Assembly (NCBI GenBank): GCA_964551175.1
Contig: CAZKBZ010000041.1
Span: 1 to 22,920 of the forward strand
Source: Desulfobulbus_C sp964551175
GTDB taxonomy: Bacteria > Desulfobacterota > Desulfobulbia > Desulfobulbales > Desulfobulbaceae
Direction: 5' to 3'
Length of the DNA stretch: 22,920 nucleotides
Shown here one piece after another: positions 15,243-22,656 of this stretch. Under the pieces are notes generated by a model. That model was not told the origin of the DNA. It did no database searches and saw only the letters and a list, made by a program, of their open reading frames with translations. Position 1 is the first letter of the stretch; every line of letters starts with the position of its first letter. Position numbers and translations under genes: made by a program.

Positions 15243-17110
15243 TTACGCTCACCAGTGCTTTGCTGAAGAACTGCCAGCAACTGCTCAACACCAAGAATAT
15301 CCGGGCCGGCTGCATAGTCCTGCAGCTGTCTGCCTAAGTCCGTCAACTGCTCAAATCCCAACAGTTCACCACGCTCAAAGATCCGGCGGCCCAAGGTAAA
15401 TGCGGCATCCAGGCTGCCGCTGACCAGGGCCTGCTCAAGCATGACGGCAAGATCCTGCTGCCAGGAGGCCCGGATCTGGCTGGTCAGCTCATTCTGGGCA
15501 TATTTATTTCCGGCCGGTAGCGTCCCGGCAGCACACTCTTCTTTCAGGCCGATAAAACGTTCTACCAGTTGCTGCAATTCATGAAGATGAAACGGTTTTG
15601 CCAGAAAATCATCAAAAAGCGGCGTGTAATCCTTTTCCTCAAGCATGCGGCCGGTCATGACAACCACGGGGATATGTGCTGTCCTGTCGTCCTCCCTGAG
15701 CAGGCGGGTGACTGCCCGGCCGTCAAGTCCAGCCAGGCTGAGGTCCATCAGAATAAGATCCGGCTGTCGCGACCGTGCCAGAGCCAGCCCGTCTTCACTG
15801 TTATCCGCCACCAGAACTTCAACAGACTTGCTGGAAAAAAAATCGTGGATAACAGCTGAAATCATCGGCATATCATCAACCACGAGCAACAGGGGCGGTG
15901 CATCATTATCTGATTTCTGCAGATGGTGCCCGGGGTCACCCGTTCTTCTTTCAACATCACCTACCGGTTCGGCAGGCAGGCTGAAAACAAAACAACTGCC
16001 CTGCCCCGGTTCACTGCTCAGGGAAATTCGCCCTCCCATTATCCGGGCAAGTCGGGCACAGAGCGTCAAACCAAGACGTCCTCCGCACTGGTGTTCAATC
16101 GTTTCTTCCTGCTGCTCAAAAAAAACAGTGAGACATTTCTGCTCTTCAGCGGAAATGCCAACACCCGTATCTGTTACCGTGAAAGAGAGATCAATACCAT
16201 CACCATCAGCGGCCTCTCCTGTTACAGCAAGAGTAACTCGTCCTCTGTTGGTGAACTTGAATGCATTGCTGAGCAGATTGGTCAATATCTGCCGGCAATG
16301 GTTGTCATCCAGCATAAAAAAAACCGGCAGATCCGGTTGTACGGTCCAGGAAAAATCGATGTTTTCAGCAGGCAGCCGGTCTGTTACCTGGTCAGTCACC
16401 TCATCAACAAGGGATCGAATATCCGTACTTTTTTTATTGACTACCGCTGACCCCGACTCAAGCTTAGAAAGCTCGGTGACATCATTCAGGATGGAGATCA
16501 GGGTCGCACCGTTCTTGCAGATGGTTTTTACATAACGCTGATCCCGTTCTCCCAGCTCTGATGCTGCGAGCATCTCGGAATAACCGATTATGGCATTCAT
16601 GGGCGTGCGAATCTCATGATTCATATTGGCGATAAACTCGCTCCTCATGCGACCTGCAGCCTCCACAGCCTGTTCAGCTCTGCGCAGCCTGGCTTCCTGC
16701 TGCTCTTTTTCCCTGATTAATTCACTGATGTCATGACCTATACTTACAATACATTTAGTGGTCTCATCTTCAAAAAAAGTACAGGTCTGCTCCACCGGCA
16801 GAACCTGCCCGTTTTTTGCTGTCAGCTGTGTCCGGCCGGTCCAGGATCCCTGCATTTGTATCTCTGCACACAGTTCTCCGACAGGCTGCATGGGATAACA
16901 GGGCTCCAGATCCTGCAGGGTCATGCCTGCAATTTCGTTTCTGCCAAGTCCCGCGGCAGCAAGAAACCATCTGTTGGCCGTCATGATATTGCCATTGCAG
17001 TCAAACAGAAGAATATACCGGGGAACGGCATCAAGGAGCTTCCACTCTCTGCCATAATCCTGTTTCAACACTTCTCCGGATTGACCTTTTCCGCACTCTT
17101 CCTGCTGCAT
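15239..17110 (-). CDS. Soluble hybrid histidine kinase (PAS, HisKA, HATPase, receiver, helical tail)
   Basis: Predicted cytoplasmic hybrid kinase of 623 residues with no transmembrane segment. Order: PAS (about 22-132), coiled coil, HisKA with His165 (NMNHEIRTPMNAIIGYSEM), HATPase_c with N-box NLLSNAFKF (277-285) and DTGVG (314-318), a receiver (about 405-520) with D411/D412, phospho-acceptor Asp456 (LILMDLSLAG) and Lys505, then a helical tail (540-615). The G2 box reads GGRLGLTL, not the usual G-T-GLGL, so ATP-lid function may be altered. The tail looks like the pseudo-Hpt ends of similar kinases, but I see no phosphotransfer histidine motif in it. It starts 27 nt after the stop of the upstream 582-residue gene and overlaps the HD-GYP regulator by 4 nt, so all three may form an operon. 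Confidence 0.9.
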   Translation of the reverse strand: MQQEECGKGQSGEVLKQDYGREWKLLDAVPRYILLFDCNGNIMTANRWFLAAAGLGRNEIAGMTLQDLEPCYPMQPVGELCAEIQMQGSWTGRTQLTAKNGQVLPVEQTCTFFEDETTKCIVSIGHDISELIREKEQQEARLRRAEQAVEAAGRMRSEFIANMNHEIRTPMNAIIGYSEMLAASELGERDQRYVKTICKNGATLISILNDVTELSKLESGSAVVNKKSTDIRSLVDEVTDQVTDRLPAENIDFSWTVQPDLPVFFMLDDNHCRQILTNLLSNAFKFTNRGRVTLAVTGEAADGDGIDLSFTVTDTGVGISAEEQKCLTVFFEQQEETIEHQCGGRLGLTLCARLARIMGGRISLSSEPGQGSCFVFSLPAEPVGDVERRTGDPGHHLQKSDNDAPPLLLVVDDMPMISAVIHDFFSSKSVEVLVADNSEDGLALARSRQPDLILMDLSLAGLDGRAVTRLLREDDRTAHIPVVVMTGRMLEEKDYTPLFDDFLAKPFHLHELQQLVERFIGLKEECAAGTLPAGNKYAQNELTSQIRASWQQDLAVMLEQALVSGSLDAAFTLGRRIFERGELLGFEQLTDLGRQLQDYAAGPDILGVEQLLAVLQQSTGERK

Positions 17111-17137
17111 AGACCCAAATACAACCCCCCAGTACCC

Positions 17138-18886
17138 CTACCTGCTCTCAGCCAGGGCGCGATCATAAAGCTTGCCGACGCCATACTCTTTACGTCGCTG
17201 AAACTTTTCCCAGGATGGCCCGATAAGCTGCATTTCAGGATACTTTTTCTGAATATCCATGGCAATCTCCATTTCCTTGGTACATCCGGTTGAATAGGTG
17301 GCATCCTTGCCTGTCCATTCCGGAGGCACCTTTTCCCCCATCAACTCAAATGCCTTTTCAATATCAGACGTGGTTTGAAAACGCCAGATATCAATCACGC
17401 CGGAACGCTGGAAAATCTCCCACATGTACATAATATCATCGGCATCCATTCCCCACTCAAAATGCTCACCAGGGTTAATAATAACAGTATTTCGCATTGT
17501 TGAACGAAGATATTCAACAAAAACATTAAGAATCTGCTTGGCCATGCTCAACTGGCCTGGAATGGAACCGACAATAGCAGAGTAAAACATGATGATCTTG
17601 CCCTTATCCTTTTCCTTTTTCACTGACTGGACCAGGGCCTCAGCTTTACCGCGCAGAGTGGATTCGGAAAAACGTACAACATCTGGATGATGGGGTTTAT
17701 GACCGATATCCACCCTGCCGCTTTCCTCTCCAACAATGGAAACCAGGTCACGGGTGAACAGGAAATGGTTATTAATGCACTCACGACTGCCCGGGCAACG
17801 GCTGATAATCAGGTCCGCTTCCTTGAACGCGCGGGCAAAGGTTATTGAAGTGACAAGGGGATTGAACCGCTCCCTGGTTCCATCGGAAATAACCAGCAAC
17901 CGGTTACTGCTGTTCAGCTGAGTCAGGAGTTCATTCTTTGAAATAGCGGCATCGCCGATAAAACGGACACCGGAAAGCAGCTCCCCCAGGATCGGATCTT
18001 CCAGCAGGTCGACAAATGAAATCCGATGATAATAAAATCCCTGTTTTACCGCCAGAATGACCTTGATTCCCATTTTCTGCAGGATACGGATAATGGCCAG
18101 GTCAAAAACTATTTCACCGCTGCGGCCCCCGATCCAGAGAATATATGGTCTCCTTCTGCCTGAAACAACATCCTGCAGCCAGTCAGTCGTCCACTGCCAG
18201 CCACTGGTCCTGATGGGTTCATTCATGACCTTTTCAAGCTCATCCATGGGCGGTGGAGCATCATCTTTCCAGATCTCCTTCACCGTCGACAGCACCAGCA
18301 GCCTGCGCAACCTGAGTAAATGCAACTGCAAATCGATATCATCCAGTGTGGTCCTGTCATGTATTTCAAGACCATCAAGAGAGTTGAATGCCCTCTGAAA
18401 ATCGGATCGTTCAAGAAAAGCGGCAGCCCTGCTGTTTTCCGTTTCCTTGCACTCTGCAAGGGGCCGGGAAATCTCGCTGATCGTGGTAAAAATGGCCAGC
18501 AATCTCTTTTCCAGTCGGCCGGGCAGCAGCACCTTGGAGGAAATTTCATGCTGGTACTTGATGGAGAGCAGACTGAGCAGGTACTTCTGCTTGAACTCAT
18601 CCTTTACCACTTCCCGAACCAGCCTTTCAAGCCTGCTCCAGATTTTGATATAGGCGGAGGTCAGCATGGTATCTGCCCGTTTTTCAATTATGGCCGCAAA
18701 CAGATCATCGGAGCAGGGATAGTAGAACGGTTCACCGCCCATGTGAACCATGAAGTTAAGCTGTTCCGGCGAGGCCACCTGCTCGGGAAAAGCCTCGTAG
18801 GCCAGATGATTTTCCGTATAAAAATTGGTCAGCCAGGCATCTCTGTCCGGATCAGAACCCATGGTAAATTTCTTTATTTCAGTCAT
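17138..18886 (-). CDS. Uncharacterised protein with weak DUF89/ARMT1-like region
   Basis: 582-residue cytoplasmic protein I do not recognise with certainty. The N-terminal half (1-240) is largely helical. The middle (about 248-370) recalls the DUF89 damage-control phosphatase fold in spacing and wording: GGRSGEIVFD (253-262) where DUF89 has a DN-x-GE-x-x-D motif, then ILAVKQG, VISDGT (332-337) and EADLIISR (356-363) where DUF89 has EADLIIAKG. The metal-binding Asp-Asn pair is absent and the usual Lys is Arg, so if related it may be catalytically changed. The C-terminal part (430-582) has no family I can name. The first ATG at 18886 has no Shine-Dalgarno; ATG at 18862 is an alternative. Upstream lies only repeat DNA. 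It is followed closely by the hybrid kinase, so a signalling-linked role is possible but unproven. Confidence 0.75.
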   Translation of the reverse strand: MTEIKKFTMGSDPDRDAWLTNFYTENHLAYEAFPEQVASPEQLNFMVHMGGEPFYYPCSDDLFAAIIEKRADTMLTSAYIKIWSRLERLVREVVKDEFKQKYLLSLLSIKYQHEISSKVLLPGRLEKRLLAIFTTISEISRPLAECKETENSRAAAFLERSDFQRAFNSLDGLEIHDRTTLDDIDLQLHLLRLRRLLVLSTVKEIWKDDAPPPMDELEKVMNEPIRTSGWQWTTDWLQDVVSGRRRPYILWIGGRSGEIVFDLAIIRILQKMGIKVILAVKQGFYYHRISFVDLLEDPILGELLSGVRFIGDAAISKNELLTQLNSSNRLLVISDGTRERFNPLVTSITFARAFKEADLIISRCPGSRECINNHFLFTRDLVSIVGEESGRVDIGHKPHHPDVVRFSESTLRGKAEALVQSVKKEKDKGKIIMFYSAIVGSIPGQLSMAKQILNVFVEYLRSTMRNTVIINPGEHFEWGMDADDIMYMWEIFQRSGVIDIWRFQTTSDIEKAFELMGEKVPPEWTGKDATYSTGCTKEMEIAMDIQKKYPEMQLIGPSWEKFQRRKEYGVGKLYDRALAESR

Positions 18887-18893
18887 ATGGAAG

Positions 18894-18928
18894 GTGTCAG
18901 GTGTCAGGTATCAGGTATCAGGTATCAG
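18894..18928. repeat. Five tandem heptamers (GTGTCAG x2, GTATCAG x3)
   Basis: Five consecutive 7-bp units lie directly next to the palindrome at 18932 and immediately upstream of the 582-residue gene. The period of 7 makes in-phase expansion possible without regard to reading frame; it lies outside coding sequence. Units differ only at the third base. Confidence 0.85.
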
Positions 18929-18931
18929 GTT

Positions 18932-18971
18932 TAGGGCACCTTGCAAAATTGCTATTTTGCAAGGTGCCCTA
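18932..18971. repeat. Perfect palindromic repeat, 18-bp arms with 4-nt loop
   Basis: Arms of 18 bp (AGGGCACCTTGCAAAAT core) around TGCT. The element begins 7 nt after the shikimate kinase stop codon and, with the flanking CTGTAG, matches 33-60 near the end of tupA. It may act as a terminator or transcript-stabilising hairpin, but no T-tract follows, and its recurrence points to a REP-like or miniature mobile element. Confidence 0.85.
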
Positions 18972-18977
18972 CAGTTT

Positions 18978-19490
18978 TCATCTCCGCACAAGATGGGTAA
19001 TTTCAGCAGTCACGTCGGCCGGTTCTCTGCCTTCCACAGAAATTTCATAGTCTGCAATTCTTCGGTATTGGGGAAGCCGTTCGTTAAACAGCTCAACGGC
19101 CCGGTCCATATCCTTCAGCAGGGGACGTTTCTTTATCTTTTTCTTTGCCTTTTCATGACCGGTTATGGACTCGAAAATAGCCTCCACCGGGGAATGAAGA
19201 TACACTACCCTGCCCAGCCGGTTAATGTTCTTTACTTTGAAAAATCCTCCTCCTGTGGACACCACCGTGCCGGTTACATGATATTCAAGCCAGTCGGCGG
19301 TCTGCTGCTCCATCTGCCGGAACCAGGGCTCGCCGTGCTCCTGGAAAATTTTTCGTATCTTCATGTTAACCATGGACTCAATCAGGTCATCGGTATCCAC
19401 AGCATAACGACCGGTCATGGCAGCAAGTGTTCTGGCGACCCTGCCCTTGCCCACCCCCATGAAACCTATCAGAATTATATTATCAGCCAT
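18978..19490 (-). CDS. Shikimate kinase (AroK/AroL family)
   Basis: Phosphorylates shikimate to shikimate 3-phosphate in the chorismate pathway; 170 residues, typical length. Visible: P-loop GFMGVGKG (9-16), TDD (33-35, substrate Asp34), Arg58 in EPWFRQME, GGG (80-82), lid Arg in KKRPLL (121-125) and Arg138 in FNERLPQYR. The last P-loop residue is Gly, where Walker A normally has Ser/Thr, a position that helps bind magnesium. The ATG at 19490 has GAGGA a few bases upstream; an in-frame start 48 nt earlier lacks one. No other aromatic-pathway genes are near. The gene ends 7 nt before the palindromic repeat. Other small-molecule kinases of the same fold are possible, but the substrate motifs favour shikimate. 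Confidence 0.85.
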   Translation of the reverse strand: MADNIILIGFMGVGKGRVARTLAAMTGRYAVDTDDLIESMVNMKIRKIFQEHGEPWFRQMEQQTADWLEYHVTGTVVSTGGGFFKVKNINRLGRVVYLHSPVEAIFESITGHEKAKKKIKKRPLLKDMDRAVELFNERLPQYRRIADYEISVEGREPADVTAEITHLVRR

Positions 19491-19633
19491 GGGTTCCTCT
19501 TTTTTTATCTGAATATTTTTCCATTGATCCTGCCTCACAAATTCAAGGGTGCCTCAAGCTTTTCATCTCTGTAATCCCTTCATCCCAAACCTGCACGCTG
19601 AAAACATGATAAAATATGAAAATGGCCATTATA

Positions 19634-20761
19634 TTATTCACATACTGTATCGCTTCTATTCACACCAGCCTCCAGCCAGTTAGAATACTTTTCAGCAAGC
19701 ACAGGCCAGCTATACGATTCCGTCATCCGGACGCCCTCGGCCCGAGAAAGCAATGCATCCCTGTTCCGGGACAGCAGCTGTTGCAGATGTCGTTTAAAAC
19801 CATGCTCAGGATAACGAAACTTGGGTGCAAACAACTCCCTGTACGACAACCGGTCCGGTACCAGGGGCCTGCATCCCGCCCGCACCCCTTCCAGCACCGC
19901 CATGCCGAAAAATTCATGTCTGGCCGTGGAAACGATAATATCACCACGTCCGAGCAGCCGGGCATACTCTTTGCGACTGTCAACAAAACCAAAATGATCC
20001 AGCCGGTCAGCAAGCTCTGTTTCCGCCTTTCTGAAAATTTCAGGCTGGCAGCGAAACTGCTGACCCAGAACAATAATACGAAAATCATACTCTCCGGCAA
20101 GCTCAAACAATGCCTGGAAAAAAGTTTCCGGATCCTTGTCATGTTCCCAGCGATGGTTCCAGACAATGACCGGAATGTCACTGTTCTTTTTCTTTTGTTT
20201 TGTTTGCGCATCAATCAAGCGAAAATCCACTCCCGGATACAGTACAACTGACTTGCTGCGAATTCTTTCTACCAGGTAAGATAACTCCATGTCAGAAGCT
20301 TTTTTCAGATATCCCCGAATACCTGCAAGAAAACTTTCCAGGTTATAATGACTGTTAAAGGCAAGTCTGTCAGCGCACAGGGCTGAAGTAAAGTTGATGG
20401 AGGAGAACTGAAATGCTGCAGGATCAGGTACCTGGCCGGGATAGTTGAACTGGTTTTCATGAAAATAGACTGCCAGCGGCAGACGGATACCCCTGCCTGC
20501 AAGCAGACTGCGCAGAACAGCAACATCAATAAAGGTAGACGTCAAAATTGCATCAAAACAGATCCCTTCCGCAATAAGAGAAAAAATCTGTTCTGCAAAC
20601 CAGGGCGCGGCAAGCTGCATCCGCATCTTCCATTTTCTGGCCGGCAGGGAAAGCAGGGTGAAATGCCAGTCTACATAGTGCTGCAACCCGGTAAGAAAAG
20701 CCTTGTGCGAACCTCCGTAATAGGGCTCCAGCAGAAGAATATGCGGAGGATTATCGGTCAT
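19634..20761 (-). CDS. tRNA-queuosine alpha-mannosyltransferase-like glycosyltransferase (DUF3524 / GTDC1 family)
   Basis: Glycosyltransferase of 375 residues whose N-terminal domain matches the DUF3524/GTDC1 family, now linked to mannosylation of queuosine in tRNA-Asp. Signatures: EPYYGGSHK (12-20), LPARKWKMRM (39-48), YFHENQFNYP (99-108), AFNSHYNLESF (134-144), WNHRWEHDKDP (201-211) and the GT-B donor-site motif EFFGMAVLEGVRAGC (283-297). The family assignment is strong; whether this bacterial member acts on queuosine, another tRNA base or another acceptor is not settled by sequence. The start codon overlaps the 3' end of the integron integrase gene by 11 nt on the same strand, which is unusual. 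A 143-nt gap separates it from shikimate kinase. Confidence 0.88.
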   Translation of the reverse strand: MTDNPPHILLLEPYYGGSHKAFLTGLQHYVDWHFTLLSLPARKWKMRMQLAAPWFAEQIFSLIAEGICFDAILTSTFIDVAVLRSLLAGRGIRLPLAVYFHENQFNYPGQVPDPAAFQFSSINFTSALCADRLAFNSHYNLESFLAGIRGYLKKASDMELSYLVERIRSKSVVLYPGVDFRLIDAQTKQKKKNSDIPVIVWNHRWEHDKDPETFFQALFELAGEYDFRIIVLGQQFRCQPEIFRKAETELADRLDHFGFVDSRKEYARLLGRGDIIVSTARHEFFGMAVLEGVRAGCRPLVPDRLSYRELFAPKFRYPEHGFKRHLQQLLSRNRDALLSRAEGVRMTESYSWPVLAEKYSNWLEAGVNRSDTVCE

Positions 20762-21752
20762 AGAGACGATCCAGGGGATTCTGCAGAAAGTTGATATCCT
20801 TACGCATCACATGGGTATATATTTCCGTTGTCTTCACATCGGCATGTCCCAGGAGTTCCTGGAGAATACGAATATTGGTACCCTGTTCCAGCATATGGGT
20901 GGCAAAAGAATGACGCAGGGTGTGTACTGTGGCCCGCTTGTCGATACCTGCCTTTTTCACCGCTGCCTTGACAGCCTTTTGCAGGCCGGACTCAAGTACA
21001 TGATGCCTGCGCTCCTTGCCGCTGCGGGGATCAATGGAGCGGGACCGTGCCGGAAACACATACTGCCAGGATGTTTCCCGGGCAGCTGCCCGGTATTTTC
21101 CTGCCAATGCATCAGGAAGGTAAACTTCTCCAAAGCCCTGCTCAAGATCACTGCGGTGCAGTTCTTTTACCCGCTCTATATGTTGTCGAAGTTCCTCACG
21201 AATCATCCTGGCCAGAAAGGTGGTTCTGTCCTTTCCGCCCTTGCCGGAGCGTATGAAAATCCGGCCCTGGCCAAAATCTACATCCTGAATACGCAGCCGG
21301 ATACATTCCATAAGCCGGATACCGGAACCGTAGATCAGCCGTGCCATCAATAAATGGGTACCACGCATCTGAGCGAAAATACGGTCAACTTCTTCAGCTG
21401 TAAGAACAGTCGGCGGACGACGTTTACGTTTGGAGCGGACAGGAGCAATGGTGTGATCAAGGGGAGTCAGCAGGACATCACGATAGAGAAAAACCAACGC
21501 ATTGAGTGCCTGTTTCCGGGTTGAAGCCGACACGTTCTGATGAGATGCCAGGTGGGACAAAAAACGCTCCACCTCCCTGGCACCCATGTCTTTAGGATGA
21601 CGCTTCTTGTCGTAAAAATTGATATAACGCAAGATCCAGTGACAATAGGTCTTTTCGGTTGACCGGGCATAATGGTAGTAACGCAGGGTCTCACGAACCT
21701 GATCCATGAGTTTCAGCTTAGGATCTGGTATAAAATTTGTTTTTCTTTCCAT
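20751..21752 (-). CDS. intI: Integron integrase (IntI-type tyrosine recombinase)
   Basis: Site-specific recombinase of 333 residues that would insert and excise gene cassettes at attI and attC. All tyrosine recombinase residues are present: Arg146 (GSGIRLME), Lys174 (GKGGKDR), His277 and Arg280 (HTLRHSFATH), His303 (LLGHADV) and Tyr312 (TTEIYTHV). The IntI-specific insert that separates integron integrases from XerC/D and phage integrases is present at about 197-250: LHRSDLEQGFGEVYLP, then WQYVFPA and SIDPRSGKERRHH. The N-terminal SAM-like domain covers 15-100. The ATG at 21752 gives the usual N-terminus; the frame continues up to a TTG at 21785 without support. It is divergent from the cassette region, as in chromosomal integrons. 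The gene appears intact. Confidence 0.95.
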   Translation of the reverse strand: MERKTNFIPDPKLKLMDQVRETLRYYHYARSTEKTYCHWILRYINFYDKKRHPKDMGAREVERFLSHLASHQNVSASTRKQALNALVFLYRDVLLTPLDHTIAPVRSKRKRRPPTVLTAEEVDRIFAQMRGTHLLMARLIYGSGIRLMECIRLRIQDVDFGQGRIFIRSGKGGKDRTTFLARMIREELRQHIERVKELHRSDLEQGFGEVYLPDALAGKYRAAARETSWQYVFPARSRSIDPRSGKERRHHVLESGLQKAVKAAVKKAGIDKRATVHTLRHSFATHMLEQGTNIRILQELLGHADVKTTEIYTHVMRKDINFLQNPLDRLYDR

Positions 21753-21771
21753 GTTGCCCGTGATAATATCA

Positions 21772-21912
21772 AAATAAATGGACAAACTAAAGAAAAATGA
21801 GATAACTGGAAAGTATTTTCCAGATAATAGACTTAATATCTAAATAAATGGAAAAATAAGCCAGATATAGGGTGATATTGAGGAATTTTTCCAGTTATTA
21901 ACACTGTTATGC
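21772..21912. other. Candidate attI region: direct repeats, inverted repeat and recombination core
   Basis: Upstream of intI, AAATAAATGGA-A-AAA occurs twice in the same orientation (21772-21785 and 21842-21855), 70 bp apart. CTGGAAA/TTTCCAG forms a 7-bp inverted repeat with 4-nt loop at 21806-21823, and a further TTTTCCAG-TTAT copy lies at 21887-21898. The region ends with GTTATGC at 21906-21912, the expected G/TTRRRY-type junction where the first cassette begins (at 21907). In class 1 integrons attI contains repeated integrase-binding sites; these repeats may be the equivalent. Confidence 0.6.
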
Positions 21913-21955
21913 AAAATAAAAATTACGTTCACCCTAAAAATGATCAATTTGATAC

Positions 21956-22561
21956 ATGAATCAAGAAACCCTTAACACTATACAATTACTGACTAATATC
22001 ACTGCCTCTCTTGCCGCAACTGTTGCTATTGGTTTATTTGTCAAAGATTTTTTCAAGAACCGTGGAAAACCATTAAAAGTTATAAAAACAGTTGCGTATA
22101 GACGCCTAGATGATACTACGCGTTTTTATTTCGTTGTCAAAAACAGACGAGACTATGCGGTTAAAATTAAAAAGGTTTCTTGTTACACGGAAGATCTTTA
22201 TATTTTAAGGAAGTATCCAGAACATCCTCCCAGTTACTATAAAACTTTCAGCAGCACCAAAAAGGTCTTCGAGAATACTGTTGACCTCACCATAGCACCG
22301 TCTGGTGAAGAAAATTTGATAATTACAATTTCAGGCCATATCAGTAATGTGAATGCTCTTTGTTTAAATATGTGGACAGATTATGGTTATTATGAACAAA
22401 AAATTAAAAACGTAGTGGTATATGATAGTGGTAAAATGGAGGTGACTGATGTTGATTCATGGGAGGATTGTAAAAATCAATTAGAAGCAAGATTCAAATA
22501 TTATAAGGAATATGCCAAATACTGGTTTGGAAAAATGAAGCGATTTGTAAAATCAAAGTAA
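21956..22561 (+). CDS. Hypothetical membrane-anchored protein, likely integron cassette gene
   Basis: 201-residue protein of unknown function. A hydrophobic segment at about 7-27 (LLTNITASLAATVAIGLFV) suggests one N-terminal membrane anchor. It is followed by a basic stretch, a domain rich in alternating hydrophobic residues that looks beta-stranded (35-165), and a charged, aromatic C-terminal helix (about 170-201). No Shine-Dalgarno precedes the ATG, which is common for cassette genes. AT content and codon use differ clearly from the neighbouring genes. It starts 49 nt after the GTTATGC core and ends 95 nt before GCATAAC, the layout of a single-gene cassette. I recognise no family. The topology (anchor plus soluble beta domain) could place the domain on either side of the membrane. 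Confidence 0.75.
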   Translation: MNQETLNTIQLLTNITASLAATVAIGLFVKDFFKNRGKPLKVIKTVAYRRLDDTTRFYFVVKNRRDYAVKIKKVSCYTEDLYILRKYPEHPPSYYKTFSSTKKVFENTVDLTIAPSGEENLIITISGHISNVNALCLNMWTDYGYYEQKIKNVVVYDSGKMEVTDVDSWEDCKNQLEARFKYYKEYAKYWFGKMKRFVKSK

Positions 22562-22656
22562 GTTTTGCCACTTCACCTCTTAACCTACTAAAAATACATA
22601 ACAAAACGCTACCTTTAGGCGGTAATATACAAAAATAAAAAACAACAAACAAAAAC

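Noticed and set aside
15645..16535. Plus-strand open frame (296 codons) opposite the hybrid kinase
   Set aside because: Ser/Arg-rich antisense shadow of HATPase and receiver coding sequence with no motif.
18894..18971. CRISPR array or leader
   Set aside because: Units are 7 bp, adjacent with no spacers, and no cas genes are present.
19541..19568. Possible fourth copy of the dispersed repeat upstream of shikimate kinase
   Set aside because: Only partial similarity requiring several gaps; not distinguishable from chance.
20751..21752. Prophage or ICE integrase
   Set aside because: The IntI-specific insert, divergent cassette layout and core sites fit an integron; no phage or conjugation genes and no tRNA att site are visible.
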